A stretch of DNA of 64,000 bases from Flavobacterium tistrianum (GCF_003254545.1 NZ_QJRH01000071.1:310001-374000); one strand, 5' to 3'; positions 37,883 to 46,579 are shown, counted from the first letter of the stretch. The notes: generated by a model not told the origin, from the letters alone. Numbers and translations are program-made.

Positions 37883-38058
37883 CCGATAACTATCGGGATA
37901 TGCAAAGTTCGCAATGTTTTTAATCTCGCAAAGACGCAGAGGCGCAAAGTTTTTTTCAATTTTGTCTTTATAAGCGAAGCCGAAGTATCTCAAAGTAAGC
38001 CCACAAAGGTAAGTGAACTTAAAATATAACTTAGCGGCTCTGCGCCTTTGCGAGATTA
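37883..38058. repeat. Composite palindromic repeats between ada and GNAT genes
   Basis: TAATCTCGCAAAGACGCAGAG at 37921-37941 pairs with 38038-38058 with one mismatch in 21. A small palindrome ATCCCGATA-act-TATCGGGAT lies just left of it. No gene fits inside; the Met-started frames here are products of the repeats. Confidence 0.78.
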
Positions 38059-38067
38059 CATTGCTCA

Positions 38068-38598
38068 TTATATTTCTTTTTCCATCTTAAAGTTAATTAA
38101 TTCAACGCCCAAGCGAATATTTTTCTGCTCAGCTTTTACGGTAAATCCTTTCTTTTCAAAAAATGGTTTTGCTGTTATGCTGATATCTGATGTTATTATT
38201 TTTGAATGGTGCTTTCTAGCTTCAATTTCTAATTCGTTTAGAATTTTGTCTGCAATTCCTTGTCGCTGAAAATCTTTGTGAATGTAGAAGAAATCAATGT
38301 AATTACCATCTTTTAAGGTTCCGAAACCTGCAATTTTGTTTTCGATAATAGCTAATAAAACAAATTGTTTTTCAATGACTTTAATCCATCGTTCTTTATT
38401 TTTTACGCCAGAAATCCAGGCTTCTATTTGAGCTGTATTATAATCGTTTTTGCAGACAGATTGTATGGTTTCCATATACAATTGCTGCATTTCGCTTAAA
38501 TCTGAAATTGTTGCTTTTTTGAAAATGATCAATGTTTTGATTTTTAGAGAAATACTGTTTATGATAGTATCAAATGATAGTATCATTTGTTGATTCAA
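38068..38598 (-). CDS. GNAT family N-acetyltransferase
   Basis: The 176-residue frame has the acetyl-CoA-binding motif (YIHKDFQRQGIADKILNELE, that is Q/RxxGxA) and the following beta strand (ITSDISITAKPFFEKKGFTV). The true start is uncertain: the domain begins near IIFKKATISDLSEM, about 25 residues after the first Met, and no better ATG lies between, though a TTG does. The frame starts 5 bp after the SMR gene stop, so both are probably translated from one transcript. The acceptor substrate cannot be named. Confidence 0.85.
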   Translation of the reverse strand: MNQQMILSFDTIINSISLKIKTLIIFKKATISDLSEMQQLYMETIQSVCKNDYNTAQIEAWISGVKNKERWIKVIEKQFVLLAIIENKIAGFGTLKDGNYIDFFYIHKDFQRQGIADKILNELEIEARKHHSKIITSDISITAKPFFEKKGFTVKAEQKNIRLGVELINFKMEKEI

Positions 38599-38603
38599 AA
38601 AGT

Positions 38604-38936
38604 TTAATGCGCCGTAGTTTTAGAAAAAACATTGATCACAACAACGCCAATTATAATTAAAGCTAAGCCAATAATCGCTGGTAAATCTGGAATTTCTTTA
38701 AAAAAAATAGCACCAATTGCAGTAATTAATACAATTCCGACTCCAGACCAAATGGCATAAGCGAATCCGACGGGAATGGTTCTGATGGCGAAACTCAAAC
38801 AATAAAAAGCGCCACAATATCCAATAATGGTAATAATGCTAGGAATAAGTTTTGTGAATTCTTCAGACTTTTTTAATGCTGAGGTAGCAATGATTTCGAA
38901 AACAATGGCGATAAATAGGAATAAAAAGTTTTTCAT
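38604..38936 (-). CDS. Small multidrug resistance (SMR) family efflux protein
   Basis: The 110-residue protein has four hydrophobic helices and the SMR features: the membrane Glu near the start (FIAIVFEIIATSALKKSEEF) and AYAIWSGVGIVLI. These proteins act as dual-topology dimers exporting cationic compounds or guanidinium with proton exchange. Sequence alone does not separate the EmrE from the SugE/Gdx type with certainty. It lies just upstream of a GNAT acetyltransferase. Confidence 0.9.
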   Translation of the reverse strand: MKNFLFLFIAIVFEIIATSALKKSEEFTKLIPSIITIIGYCGAFYCLSFAIRTIPVGFAYAIWSGVGIVLITAIGAIFFKEIPDLPAIIGLALIIIGVVVINVFSKTTAH

Positions 38937-38984
38937 GATTTTCGTTTTTTACAAAATTAAGTTTTGTTTGAAATGGAAAGTAAT

Positions 38985-39269
38985 TTATCGAATATGAACT
39001 TCTGTTTCATTATTTTTTACTTCATCAAAACAATCAATGCATAGCATTTTAAAATCGGCTTTGGTTTGAAAAATGTCAGTCCATTCTTCACCATTATCAA
39101 GAAGCCATTGTTCGCATTCTCCGCACCAAGCAATTTGAGGGAGATCTTCTTCGGCTTCTGAATAGTAAAAACCTACTTTTTCTTTGGAGTCTGTTGCCAT
39201 TGCAATGTGAATACAGCCAAAAGTCATTTCTTTTGTACCGTGTATTTCGCATAAAACTTTTTCGATCAT
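38985..39269 (-). CDS. Small Cys-rich protein, possible zinc-binding
   Basis: The 94-residue protein has Cys at CEIHGTKEMTFGCIH, CGECEQW and MLCIDCFDE, two of them CxxC pairs, consistent with one or two zinc sites. It is acidic and has no signal peptide. I do not recognise a named family with certainty. It starts MIEKVLCEIHG and stands alone between the SMR pump and the patatin gene, in the same direction as both. Confidence 0.65.
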   Translation of the reverse strand: MIEKVLCEIHGTKEMTFGCIHIAMATDSKEKVGFYYSEAEEDLPQIAWCGECEQWLLDNGEEWTDIFQTKADFKMLCIDCFDEVKNNETEVHIR

Positions 39270-39381
39270 AATTTTCTTTTCTCCCTTTTTTATAAGTTAA
39301 GGGGTTTCAAATTTAAACTTATAATTTTCGAAGTCATAAATAAGAATAAGACTTTTTATGAATTCTGATTTGCGTGAGGGA

Positions 39382-39419
39382 TAGGAGCTATCCGCCGCGG
39401 CGGAGCGGATAGTCCGACA
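39382..39419. repeat. GC-rich palindrome
   Basis: CTATCCGC at 39388 pairs with GCGGATAG ending at 39412, and TCCGCCGCGGCGGA (39391-39404) is a perfect palindrome. It is strikingly GC-rich against its surroundings and resembles the element at 43480. Confidence 0.7.
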
Positions 39420-39428
39420 TGATTTAAG

Positions 39429-39466
39429 AAAAGGCCTAATGTAGACAAAGCATATTTAGGCCTTTT
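39429..39466 (-). terminator. Terminator after the patatin gene
   Basis: AAAAGGCCTAA (39429-39439) pairs with TTAGGCCTTTT (39456-39466), with T-runs on the minus-strand side. Confidence 0.8.
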
Positions 39467-39511
39467 TTTAAATTATGGCACGCCCAGATTATTTAGATTT
39501 AAAATATTTTT

Positions 39512-41830
39512 CTACGGATTGAATGATAATCCTACACTGAAAAATACTCGTACTTTGTCTATATTATTGATCCAAGAAGTGTCAAAATGAATTGGACCTA
39601 AAATGGATTGATAGGAAATCGCTGCACCTCCTGATATTACAAGACTGGTATCGATATTCTCATCCCAATTTCCTTTTGGATCGAAGGCATGTTTTATATA
39701 ATCGTTGAAATTATCAAAGCCAACAGAGGCAACATTGAAATGAGGCGTAAGATAAATTTTTCCGATTAAGTTTATTTGAGATCCAAGTTTAAGACCCATA
39801 TATTGTGTCACATTGAGTTCGTCTTCATGAAGCCCTGCAAACGAGAAACGGTTGCTGCCAGAACTTGGTATAATGCCACCTATGAAATATTTTGCAGCGT
39901 ATCCAAATCCTGAAAACGGAATGTCGTCATGTTTAACTTTATCTTGAAAAATAAAATAATAATCAAATCCTATGATTCCTGTAATTTTCTTTTTTATGGG
40001 CAATCTCTTTTCATAGGTTAAACCAAATTTGGTGTAGCCATTTGTAGAGCCCGAAACACGTGTTAAGTCTGGGTCTGAAAATGAAGCATCTAGATCGGTA
40101 AGAAATGATCGTGCAATGTTTGATTTTATAATGGTTCCGTCGGTGGCAAAGAAAACTCTATCCATGTCATTATAAGAATAATGCAAGTTTAGTTCGATGT
40201 TATTAAAGCTATAGTTGTTAATACTCAAAGAATTGGGATTGTATTCTCGGTCATATTTTGGTTTTAGATTGGTGTAGCTGTAGTTTAGTCCAAAACCTAA
40301 ATAGCTTTTTAGAGAATTTAAATTTCTGTTTACCTCATTGTTGATTTCAAGAGTGTTATAAAGTATATTGTCTGATGCTTTACCATTAATGTAAATTTCT
40401 TGGCGAAGTAAAGCCCCATAAGCTTCAGACATCCACCACCATTCTCGGTGTTGCCCAAAATTTTTCTGATAATTGATTCTGGCTTTTGGCTGTTCGGCAA
40501 TATCTACCGTTAAAAGAAGACGCGATGCATCGGCAAGTACGTTTCTTCCTGTGTAGTTAAAAATTATTCCGACACCTCTATAAGTGTCATAATGAATAGA
40601 AGTGTTTAACTGATTTTTAGCGCGTTCAAATCCGAATAATGTAATGCCTAATTTGTCTTCGTCTTTAATGAAATAACTATACGTAATCTCATCAAAAAGA
40701 TTGGTTCCCATTGCTCTGTTAATTCCTGCAATTAAATCTTTGGTGGTATATTTTACATGAGTTTTAAGATTGGCTCTTCCGACAACCAACGGCATATTTT
40801 CCGGACTTATTTTTTTATAAACTATAGTATCTAGAACAAACTCATTTGGCATGTCGGGCAATTTGTGGGTTCGCTGCTGAAATCCCTTTAACTTTTCTGA
40901 TAGAGCAATTAAAGCGGGAAGATTCTGATTTGTGGCAATTTTACCGTCTTTGTAAATTTCATTGCTATTGGCAAAATCGGCAGTAGAGAAGCGAAGGTTT
41001 GGTAAATGATCAACCAGTATTGTACATAAATCACGGTTTGCAGGATTTTTAATGTTACTCGGAAACATACTAGTCTGCATTAATATAGTCATAAGATTGT
41101 TAAGCTTGTCTACAGGTTCCATTCCGCCTCCGACATCACTTCCAATAATAATATCGGCACCCATTTGTTTGGCAACATCAGTTGGGAAATTGTTTAATAC
41201 GCCACCGTCTACCAAAACTGTTTTTCCGTAGGGCATTGGTTTAAAGATGGCTGGTAGCGACATGCTGGCACGCATGGCGTAAGATAAACTTCCTTTGCTT
41301 AAAATAACTTCTTTTCCTTCGACCAAGTCTGTAGCCATCGCCCTGAAAGGAATCGGCAGACTATCAAAATCTTTAACATTGTATACAGGGAAAGTTAGTT
41401 CGGAAAGATATTCTCTTAAATTTTGATCATTTAGTAGAGAACCAATGCTGTTAAGTTTTCCATCTTTAACACCTATTCCGACTAAATACCGTTGAAATTC
41501 TCTTTTTTCTTCGGCGCTTACAGCTCGTAATGACTGTCCACCGCCTAAGAGTTTATCCCAATAAATATCTTTAGTGATTTTTTCTATGCTGTCGCCAGAA
41601 TATCCCATTGCATATAAGCCACCTATAATACTTCCCATACTGTTTCCAACAATAAGGTCTGGAACAATGTGAAGAGAGTCTAATTTCTGTAAAAGAGGAA
41701 TATGTGCAATTCCTTTTGCGCCTCCACCGCTTAAAACTAATACGACTTTAGGCTTTTTTTCCTGAGAAAAAATAATCTGCGGAAGGCTAAGTAAAAACAA
41801 GAAAACGAATAAATAAGATGTTTTTTTCAA
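39512..41830 (-). CDS. Patatin-like phospholipase with C-terminal outer-membrane barrel (PlpD/Omp85-like)
   Basis: The 772-residue protein has a signal peptide (to about QIIFSQ), a patatin domain with oxyanion loop GGGAKG at 35-40, nucleophile Ser64 in GNSMG and catalytic Asp208 in DGGVLNNFP, a POTRA-like linker (about 310-390), and a C-terminal 16-strand type barrel (about 400-772) ending in F-N-P. This is the type Vd autotransporter layout seen in PlpD, where the lipase is placed at or beyond the outer membrane. It should cleave phospholipid acyl chains. All catalytic residues are present. Confidence 0.92.
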   Translation of the reverse strand: MKKTSYLFVFLFLLSLPQIIFSQEKKPKVVLVLSGGGAKGIAHIPLLQKLDSLHIVPDLIVGNSMGSIIGGLYAMGYSGDSIEKITKDIYWDKLLGGGQSLRAVSAEEKREFQRYLVGIGVKDGKLNSIGSLLNDQNLREYLSELTFPVYNVKDFDSLPIPFRAMATDLVEGKEVILSKGSLSYAMRASMSLPAIFKPMPYGKTVLVDGGVLNNFPTDVAKQMGADIIIGSDVGGGMEPVDKLNNLMTILMQTSMFPSNIKNPANRDLCTILVDHLPNLRFSTADFANSNEIYKDGKIATNQNLPALIALSEKLKGFQQRTHKLPDMPNEFVLDTIVYKKISPENMPLVVGRANLKTHVKYTTKDLIAGINRAMGTNLFDEITYSYFIKDEDKLGITLFGFERAKNQLNTSIHYDTYRGVGIIFNYTGRNVLADASRLLLTVDIAEQPKARINYQKNFGQHREWWWMSEAYGALLRQEIYINGKASDNILYNTLEINNEVNRNLNSLKSYLGFGLNYSYTNLKPKYDREYNPNSLSINNYSFNNIELNLHYSYNDMDRVFFATDGTIIKSNIARSFLTDLDASFSDPDLTRVSGSTNGYTKFGLTYEKRLPIKKKITGIIGFDYYFIFQDKVKHDDIPFSGFGYAAKYFIGGIIPSSGSNRFSFAGLHEDELNVTQYMGLKLGSQINLIGKIYLTPHFNVASVGFDNFNDYIKHAFDPKGNWDENIDTSLVISGGAAISYQSILGPIHFDTSWINNIDKVRVFFSVGLSFNP

Positions 41831-41944
41831 GATTACAGCGTTTATGTAGTTGAGAAATAGTAACTTATTTGATATCTTAAAATTAAGGAGTTATTCTTAA
41901 TAAAGCACATTTTTTATAGAAATCTTTTTTGTTTGTTAAAAATA

Positions 41945-41977
41945 AAACCCGACAAGTTTTTAAAACCTGTCGGGTTT
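41945..41977. repeat. Palindromic repeat, likely terminator of ahcY
   Basis: AAACCCGACAAGTTTT (41945-41960) pairs with AAAACCTGTCGGGTTT (41962-41977) with one mismatch around one T. It shares its core AGTTTTTAAAACCT layout with 34754-34786. Confidence 0.75.
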
Positions 41978-42029
41978 GATATATGATTTTGAGGAAATCT
42001 AAAATCAGAAATCTACAATCTAAAATAGA

Positions 42030-43346
42030 TTAGTATCTGTAGTATTCTGGTTTAAATGGACCTTGAACTTCAACACCAATGTAAGCCGCTTGATCTTCAC
42101 GTAAAGTTTCTAATTCAACACCTAATTTAGCTAAGTGTAAAGCAGCAACTTTTTCATCTAAATGTTTTGGTAACATGTAAACTTCATTTTTGTAAGCTGC
42201 ACTGTTGTTCCATAATTCGATTTGAGCTAAAGTTTGGTTTGTAAATGAGTTACTCATTACAAAACTTGGGTGACCTGTAGCACAACCAAGGTTTACTAAA
42301 CGACCTTCAGCCAAGATAATGATATCTTTTCCAGCGATAGTATATTTGTCAACCTGAGGTTTGATTTCGATTTTAGAAGCACCGTGGTTTTTGTTTAACC
42401 AAGCCATGTCGATTTCGTTATCAAAGTGTCCGATGTTACAAACAACAGTTTTGTCTTTCATTTTTTCGAAATGACTTCCAACTACGATATCTTTATTTCC
42501 TGTAGTTGTAATGATGATGTCAGCATTAGCAATTACAGTATCTAATTTTTTAACTTCGTAACCGTCCATTGCAGCTTGTAAAGCACAGATTGGATCAATT
42601 TCAGTAACTGTTACAATAGAACCAGCACCTCTAAAAGAAGCAGCAGTTCCTTTTCCTACGTCACCGTATCCGCAAACAATTACTCTTTTTCCAGCTAACA
42701 TTAAGTCAGTTGCACGACGAATAGCATCTACAGCAGATTCTTTACATCCGTATTTGTTATCAAATTTAGATTTAGTAACAGAATCGTTAATGTTGATAGC
42801 AGGCATTGGTAAAGTTCCAGCTTTTACTCTTTCGTAAAGTCTGTGAACACCAGTTGTAGTTTCTTCAGAAAGACCTTTAATTCCAGGAACCAATTCTGGG
42901 TAACGGTCAATAACCATATTAGTTAAATCTCCACCATCATCCAAGATCATGTTCAACGGTTTTCTATCTTCACCAAAGAATAAAGTCTGCTCAATACACC
43001 AGTCAAATTCTTCTTCATTTAAACCTTTCCAAGCGTACACAGAAATTCCAGCAGCAGCAATAGCAGCAGCAGCCTGATCTTGAGTCGAGAAAATGTTACA
43101 AGAAGACCAAGTAACTTCTGCACCAAGAGCAATTAAAGTTTCGATCAAAACAGCAGTTTGAATCGTCATGTGCAAACATCCAGCAATACGAGCACCTTTT
43201 AATGGTTGTTCGTCTTTGTATTCAGCGCGAAGTGCCATTAAACCTGGCATTTCAGCTTCAGCTAGTTCAATTTCTTTTCTTCCCCAAGCCGCTAGAGAAA
43301 TGTCTTTTACTTTATAAGCCACATAAGGCGTAGTTGTAGTACTCAT
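42030..43346 (-). CDS. ahcY: Adenosylhomocysteinase (SAH hydrolase)
   Basis: The 438-residue protein converts S-adenosylhomocysteine to adenosine and homocysteine, keeping methyltransferases active. Recognised segments are the substrate domain (KGARIAGCLHMTIQTAVLIE), the NAD-binding GxGxxG (VIVCGYGDVGKGTA) and the C-terminal KPEYYRY that closes the active site in the partner subunit. Length matches the family. A TAAATTTG box lies about 30 nt before the ATG on the minus strand. It is a single gene with a hairpin after it. Confidence 0.97.
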   Translation of the reverse strand: MSTTTTPYVAYKVKDISLAAWGRKEIELAEAEMPGLMALRAEYKDEQPLKGARIAGCLHMTIQTAVLIETLIALGAEVTWSSCNIFSTQDQAAAAIAAAGISVYAWKGLNEEEFDWCIEQTLFFGEDRKPLNMILDDGGDLTNMVIDRYPELVPGIKGLSEETTTGVHRLYERVKAGTLPMPAININDSVTKSKFDNKYGCKESAVDAIRRATDLMLAGKRVIVCGYGDVGKGTAASFRGAGSIVTVTEIDPICALQAAMDGYEVKKLDTVIANADIIITTTGNKDIVVGSHFEKMKDKTVVCNIGHFDNEIDMAWLNKNHGASKIEIKPQVDKYTIAGKDIIILAEGRLVNLGCATGHPSFVMSNSFTNQTLAQIELWNNSAAYKNEVYMLPKHLDEKVAALHLAKLGVELETLREDQAAYIGVEVQGPFKPEYYRY

Positions 43347-43479
43347 TTATAGTATATTTGTATATTGTAAAATTTTTGCAAATTTACGTAATAGGTTTTT
43401 AATTTTACTAATTTCTGTAAGATTTGTGAAATCTTTAATTTCTTAATCCATAGAAAGTTAGTTATAAAGGTCTTTAGGA

Positions 43480-43555
43480 GCTAATCCTGCTGTCCGCTGT
43501 ATCTTTTCCTGGCTAAAGAAGCCAGAAAAAGGATGCCGCTTCCATCAGGGCTAAA
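43480..43555. repeat. GC-richer intergenic element
   Basis: The stretch includes GGAGCTAATCCTGCTGTCCGC, a hairpin TTTTCCTGGCT/AGCCAGAAAAAGG, and GCCGCTTCCATCAGGGCT. Base composition stands out from the AT-rich flanks, and the first part resembles the element at 39382. I know similar sequences from other Flavobacterium intergenic regions, but their role is not known to me. Confidence 0.6.
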
Positions 43556-43639
43556 AAGATCAGATATTCATTAGAAATTTCATTTTCGAAAAAAGAACAA
43601 TTTATCATTTACAACTCATAATTCATAATTAAAAAAGAA

Positions 43640-44287
43640 ATGCCTTTATTTCAGACCATACAATTCAACGAAACTACTAAAATCTTAATTTGGGAAATAA
43701 CCGAATCTTTTGACGAATTGTATAGTCGTGTTACCTTGAAAGAAAAGACACAACGCAGACTTGACGGAATGAAATCTCAAATGCATCAGCGTGCTTTTTT
43801 GAGTGTGCGAATGCTAATTCAGGAAATGGGATTTACGGATAAAGATTTGCATTATGACGAATTCGGGAAACCGTATTTCGATTGTGATAATCATATCTCA
43901 ATTACACATTCGTACCATTTTGCGGCAATCATTATAAGCAAAGAAAAGGTTGGAATTGATATGGAATTACAGCGTGAGAAAATTCAAAAAATCGCTGATA
44001 AATTCACAGATTATGAATGCAAATATTTAGAACCGAATTCTAAAGAATACATAAAAAAACTTACCGTTATCTGGGGTGCAAAAGAGGCGATCTTTAAAAT
44101 AAGAAATGAAAAAGGTATAAGTTTTAAAGATCATATTAATGTAGACAACTTTTCTTTAGATAAAACCCAAACGCAGGCAAGTCTTCATTTTGATAATTTG
44201 ATTAAGGATTTTGATGTTCATTATCAAGAAATCAAATCGGATAATTTTGAAGGAACTTTTACTTTGGTTTACGCTTTTGAGAAATAG
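43640..44287 (+). CDS. 4'-phosphopantetheinyl transferase superfamily protein
   Basis: The 215-residue protein has the Sfp-type motifs: ISITHSYHFAAIII, VGIDMELQREKI (metal Asp and Glu) and TVIWGAKEAIFKIR (WxxKEAxxK). It transfers phosphopantetheine from CoA to a carrier protein. Length is typical of the Sfp/AcpT group rather than AcpS. No polyketide or peptide synthetase gene is near, so its carrier may be fatty acid ACP or a distant cluster such as flexirubin synthesis in flavobacteria; that last point is inference. Confidence 0.9.
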   Translation: MPLFQTIQFNETTKILIWEITESFDELYSRVTLKEKTQRRLDGMKSQMHQRAFLSVRMLIQEMGFTDKDLHYDEFGKPYFDCDNHISITHSYHFAAIIISKEKVGIDMELQREKIQKIADKFTDYECKYLEPNSKEYIKKLTVIWGAKEAIFKIRNEKGISFKDHINVDNFSLDKTQTQASLHFDNLIKDFDVHYQEIKSDNFEGTFTLVYAFEK

Positions 44288-44299
44288 CCACAAAGTTTG

Positions 44300-44372
44300 G
44301 TCATTGCTAGAGACGAAGCAACCTCACTATAATTGATTTAGCAAATGGGATTGCTTCGTTCCTCACAACGAC
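44300..44372. repeat. Inverted repeat, CATTGC-GACGAAGCAA type
   Basis: The imperfect arms 44300-44325 and 44347-44372 (left GTCATTGCTAGAGACGAAGC; right GATTGCTTCGTTCCTC) match the widespread GTCATTGCGAGGAACGAAGC repeat, another single arm of which is at 53291. It lies between two convergent genes and could form a terminator. Confidence 0.7.
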
Positions 44373-44374
44373 AT

Positions 44375-44773
44375 TTAAATCTCGCTTTCTTTTTGTCTAT
44401 GCTGAAACATACTCATATATAGAAAAGTGCTCATTTTGCGAGCGCGTCTTTTAAGTGTTTCGGCGTTTTCACCTTCAAAATGCTCGTCAATGGTTTGAAA
44501 CCAGTGATTCAGCCAGATTCCGAATTCATTAGGTGCGATCTTTTCATCAAAATGAGCATCAACTTCATTGTGTACGGCATGCGGATTTCCTTTGTATTTG
44601 CGAACACCAAATAGATTGGTTTCCCAAAAATCTGTAAGTTTTTCGAGATGCGCATCCCAATCAGAAATCATTTCATTAAAATAAAAGCCGATTTCTTGAT
44701 CGGCTCTTATTTTAGCATAAAACTGATGAACCAAAAAGGAAACATCTGCTCTATTTTCTATTTGTTTTTTCAT
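44375..44773 (-). CDS. Group III truncated haemoglobin
   Basis: The 132-residue protein has the truncated globin features: VHQFYAKIRADQEIGFYFN, WETNLFGVRKYKGNPHAVH with the proximal-side aromatic/His region, and LNHWFQTIDEHFEGENA. The HFDEKIAPNEFGIWLNHWF segment is typical of group III (P) forms. It would bind oxygen or nitric oxide in the cytoplasm. It overlaps the preceding membrane-protein gene by 4 bp (ATGA) and lies downstream of a Crp/Fnr-type gene on the same strand, suggesting a response to oxygen or nitrogen oxides. Confidence 0.9.
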   Translation of the reverse strand: MKKQIENRADVSFLVHQFYAKIRADQEIGFYFNEMISDWDAHLEKLTDFWETNLFGVRKYKGNPHAVHNEVDAHFDEKIAPNEFGIWLNHWFQTIDEHFEGENAETLKRRARKMSTFLYMSMFQHRQKESEI

Positions 44774-45057
44774 AGAATAAAACTATTCAAAAGTATAAAG
44801 AACAAACTTAAAGTTGCACTTAGCATAATAAGGTTGAAAACTACTTTGTGTTTCATTTGCGCTAAAATAGATGTATTTGCAAAAACACAAGCTAAAACAA
44901 TAATTCCTAGCTGAATCATTTGCGGAATAGAAGTTCCGTTGGCTAAAACATACATAGCCGCTGCGCCTCCTAAACAGCTTTGCCCAATTACTGCCATTGC
45001 AGCAGAACCCATATAATTTCTATTGAAAATGTCGAATGTTGTTTGATATAGTGTCAT
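44770..45057 (-). CDS. Small membrane protein, three helices
   Basis: The 95-residue protein has three hydrophobic segments (about 16-40, 47-66 and 74-93) and begins MTLYQTTFDIFNRNYMGSAAMAV. I do not recognise the family. Its stop overlaps the start of the truncated haemoglobin, so the two are translated together, and a role in haem or NO handling could be supposed from that alone. Confidence 0.75.
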   Translation of the reverse strand: MTLYQTTFDIFNRNYMGSAAMAVIGQSCLGGAAAMYVLANGTSIPQMIQLGIIVLACVFANTSILAQMKHKVVFNLIMLSATLSLFFILLNSFIL

Positions 45058-45139
45058 GATATTCAGTTTTTTATATCAACAAAATTACGTCAACAATAGT
45101 GCTCCATTTTATGATTAAAATCATAAAACGAGAATTTTT

Positions 45140-45736
45140 TTATCTGTATACTTTTCGGTTAATAATCTTTAATTCGCCTTTTTTTTCCAATGCTTTTATC
45201 GTTCTAATAACTGTTTCTACACGTAAACCGGTTAAATCTCCAATTTGCTGTCTGGTAAAATTAATAAGATGACCATTTTTATCTTTTTGAAAATTGAAAT
45301 AAGCAATTCCGTGATCTATTAATTTTAAAACGCGATGTTCAGGCTCGTGAGTAGATATTTCCGCAGCCATAACCGATTTGTAGTACAAACGTTGCGCTAG
45401 ATTTTCAATTATTTGAATGCTCACTTTTGGATTTTCTTCTAAAAGCTTCATAAAGTTTTCTTTCGGAAGAATAAAAAGCTCGGTATTTTCAACAGCAATT
45501 GCATTTGCTGGATATTTTTGATTTAAAAACAATGGAGGTTCTCCAAAAGATTGTCCGTTATAAAAAATGCCTTGAATAAATTCACGTCCATCATCATTAT
45601 AATTACTCATTTTTACTTCGCCAGAAATAATCTGGTAGTAGTGTAACGGAAGATTCCCTTCTTCTAAAATAATATCATTTTTATCAAATGATTTTTTTAT
45701 GACTCCGTACTTTTCTAGTAATTCAACTGTAATCAT
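45140..45736 (-). CDS. Crp/Fnr family transcriptional regulator
   Basis: The 198-residue protein has a cyclic-nucleotide-binding-like N-domain (YYQIISGEVKMSNYNDDGREFIQG, SFGEPPLF) and a C-terminal winged helix (NFTRQQIGDLTGLRVETVIRTIKALEKKGEL). No N-terminal Cys cluster for an iron-sulfur centre is present, so it is not a classic oxygen-sensing FNR. The effector is unknown. It is upstream of the small membrane protein and haemoglobin on the same strand and may control them. Confidence 0.92.
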   Translation of the reverse strand: MITVELLEKYGVIKKSFDKNDIILEEGNLPLHYYQIISGEVKMSNYNDDGREFIQGIFYNGQSFGEPPLFLNQKYPANAIAVENTELFILPKENFMKLLEENPKVSIQIIENLAQRLYYKSVMAAEISTHEPEHRVLKLIDHGIAYFNFQKDKNGHLINFTRQQIGDLTGLRVETVIRTIKALEKKGELKIINRKVYR

Positions 45737-45830
45737 AATGTGTTATTTACGTTATCAAAAAACGTTAAACAAATATAATTCATTCAAAATAGTTCTTCTA
45801 CATTAAAAATCTTTTACTTTTACACCCCGT

Positions 45831-46559
45831 ATGCAAGAACAAATACTTACCATTAGACAACAGATTTTAGAAGCTAAAAGCAATGGCCAAAAATTACTGG
45901 CAGTGCTTTTGGATCCTGATAAAATTGTATTGGAAAATGTCAATCATTTAATTGAAAAAATTAATGGTTCGCCTGCAACTCACATTTTCGTAGGAGGAAG
46001 TATTGTTCAGAATAACATTTTAGAAGAATTGATTTCGGAGTTAAAACAAAAAACAAATCTACCTGTTATTTTATTTCCTGGAGATCCTTCTCAGATTTCA
46101 CCAAAAGCTGATGGTATCTTGTTTCTGTCTTTATTGTCTGGTCGAAATCCAGATTATTTGATTGAATATCAGGTTCAGGCAGCACCAATTCTAAAAAAAA
46201 CAAATCTAGAGGTTATTTCTACAGGATACATTTTAATTGAAAGTGGCAATGAGACAGCTGTTGCCCGTGTGAGTAAAACAAAACCTTTAAGTCGTGAAAA
46301 TCTTGATTTGGTTTTAGCAACAGCTCAGGCAGGAGAAATGTTAGGAAATCAATTGATTTATTTAGAAGCAGGAAGTGGTGCTAAACAGCCCGTTCCAACA
46401 GAAATGATTGAACTTATTGCTCAAAATATTCAAATTCCTGTTATTGTTGGTGGAGGAATTGTAGATTTGCAAGGAATTCAGAAAGCGTATGAAGCTGGAG
46501 CAGATTTGGTTGTGATTGGAACTGCTTTTGAAAATAATAGTCGCTTTTTTGAGTTATAA
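45831..46559 (+). CDS. Geranylgeranylglyceryl/heptaprenylglyceryl phosphate synthase (PcrB/GGGPS family)
   Basis: The 242-residue TIM-barrel prenyltransferase has HIFVGGSIV, VILFPGDPSQIS, YLEAGSGAKQPV and VIVGGGI, the glycerol-1-phosphate and prenyl-diphosphate binding segments. These enzymes join a polyprenyl diphosphate to glycerol-1-phosphate by an ether bond, a step best known from archaeal lipids; Bacteroidota carry a group II form. What ether product Flavobacterium makes from it is not established to my knowledge. It starts a plus-strand run continued by pnuC 20 bp downstream. Confidence 0.9.
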   Translation: MQEQILTIRQQILEAKSNGQKLLAVLLDPDKIVLENVNHLIEKINGSPATHIFVGGSIVQNNILEELISELKQKTNLPVILFPGDPSQISPKADGILFLSLLSGRNPDYLIEYQVQAAPILKKTNLEVISTGYILIESGNETAVARVSKTKPLSRENLDLVLATAQAGEMLGNQLIYLEAGSGAKQPVPTEMIELIAQNIQIPVIVGGGIVDLQGIQKAYEAGADLVVIGTAFENNSRFFEL

Positions 46560-46579
46560 AAGCCAAATACCACATTTTC

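Noticed and set aside
37768..38068. Two minus-strand frames of 63 and 68 codons upstream of ada
   Set aside because: They are translations of the palindromic repeats (LCVFARLKT, LRLCEIK) and have no independent support.
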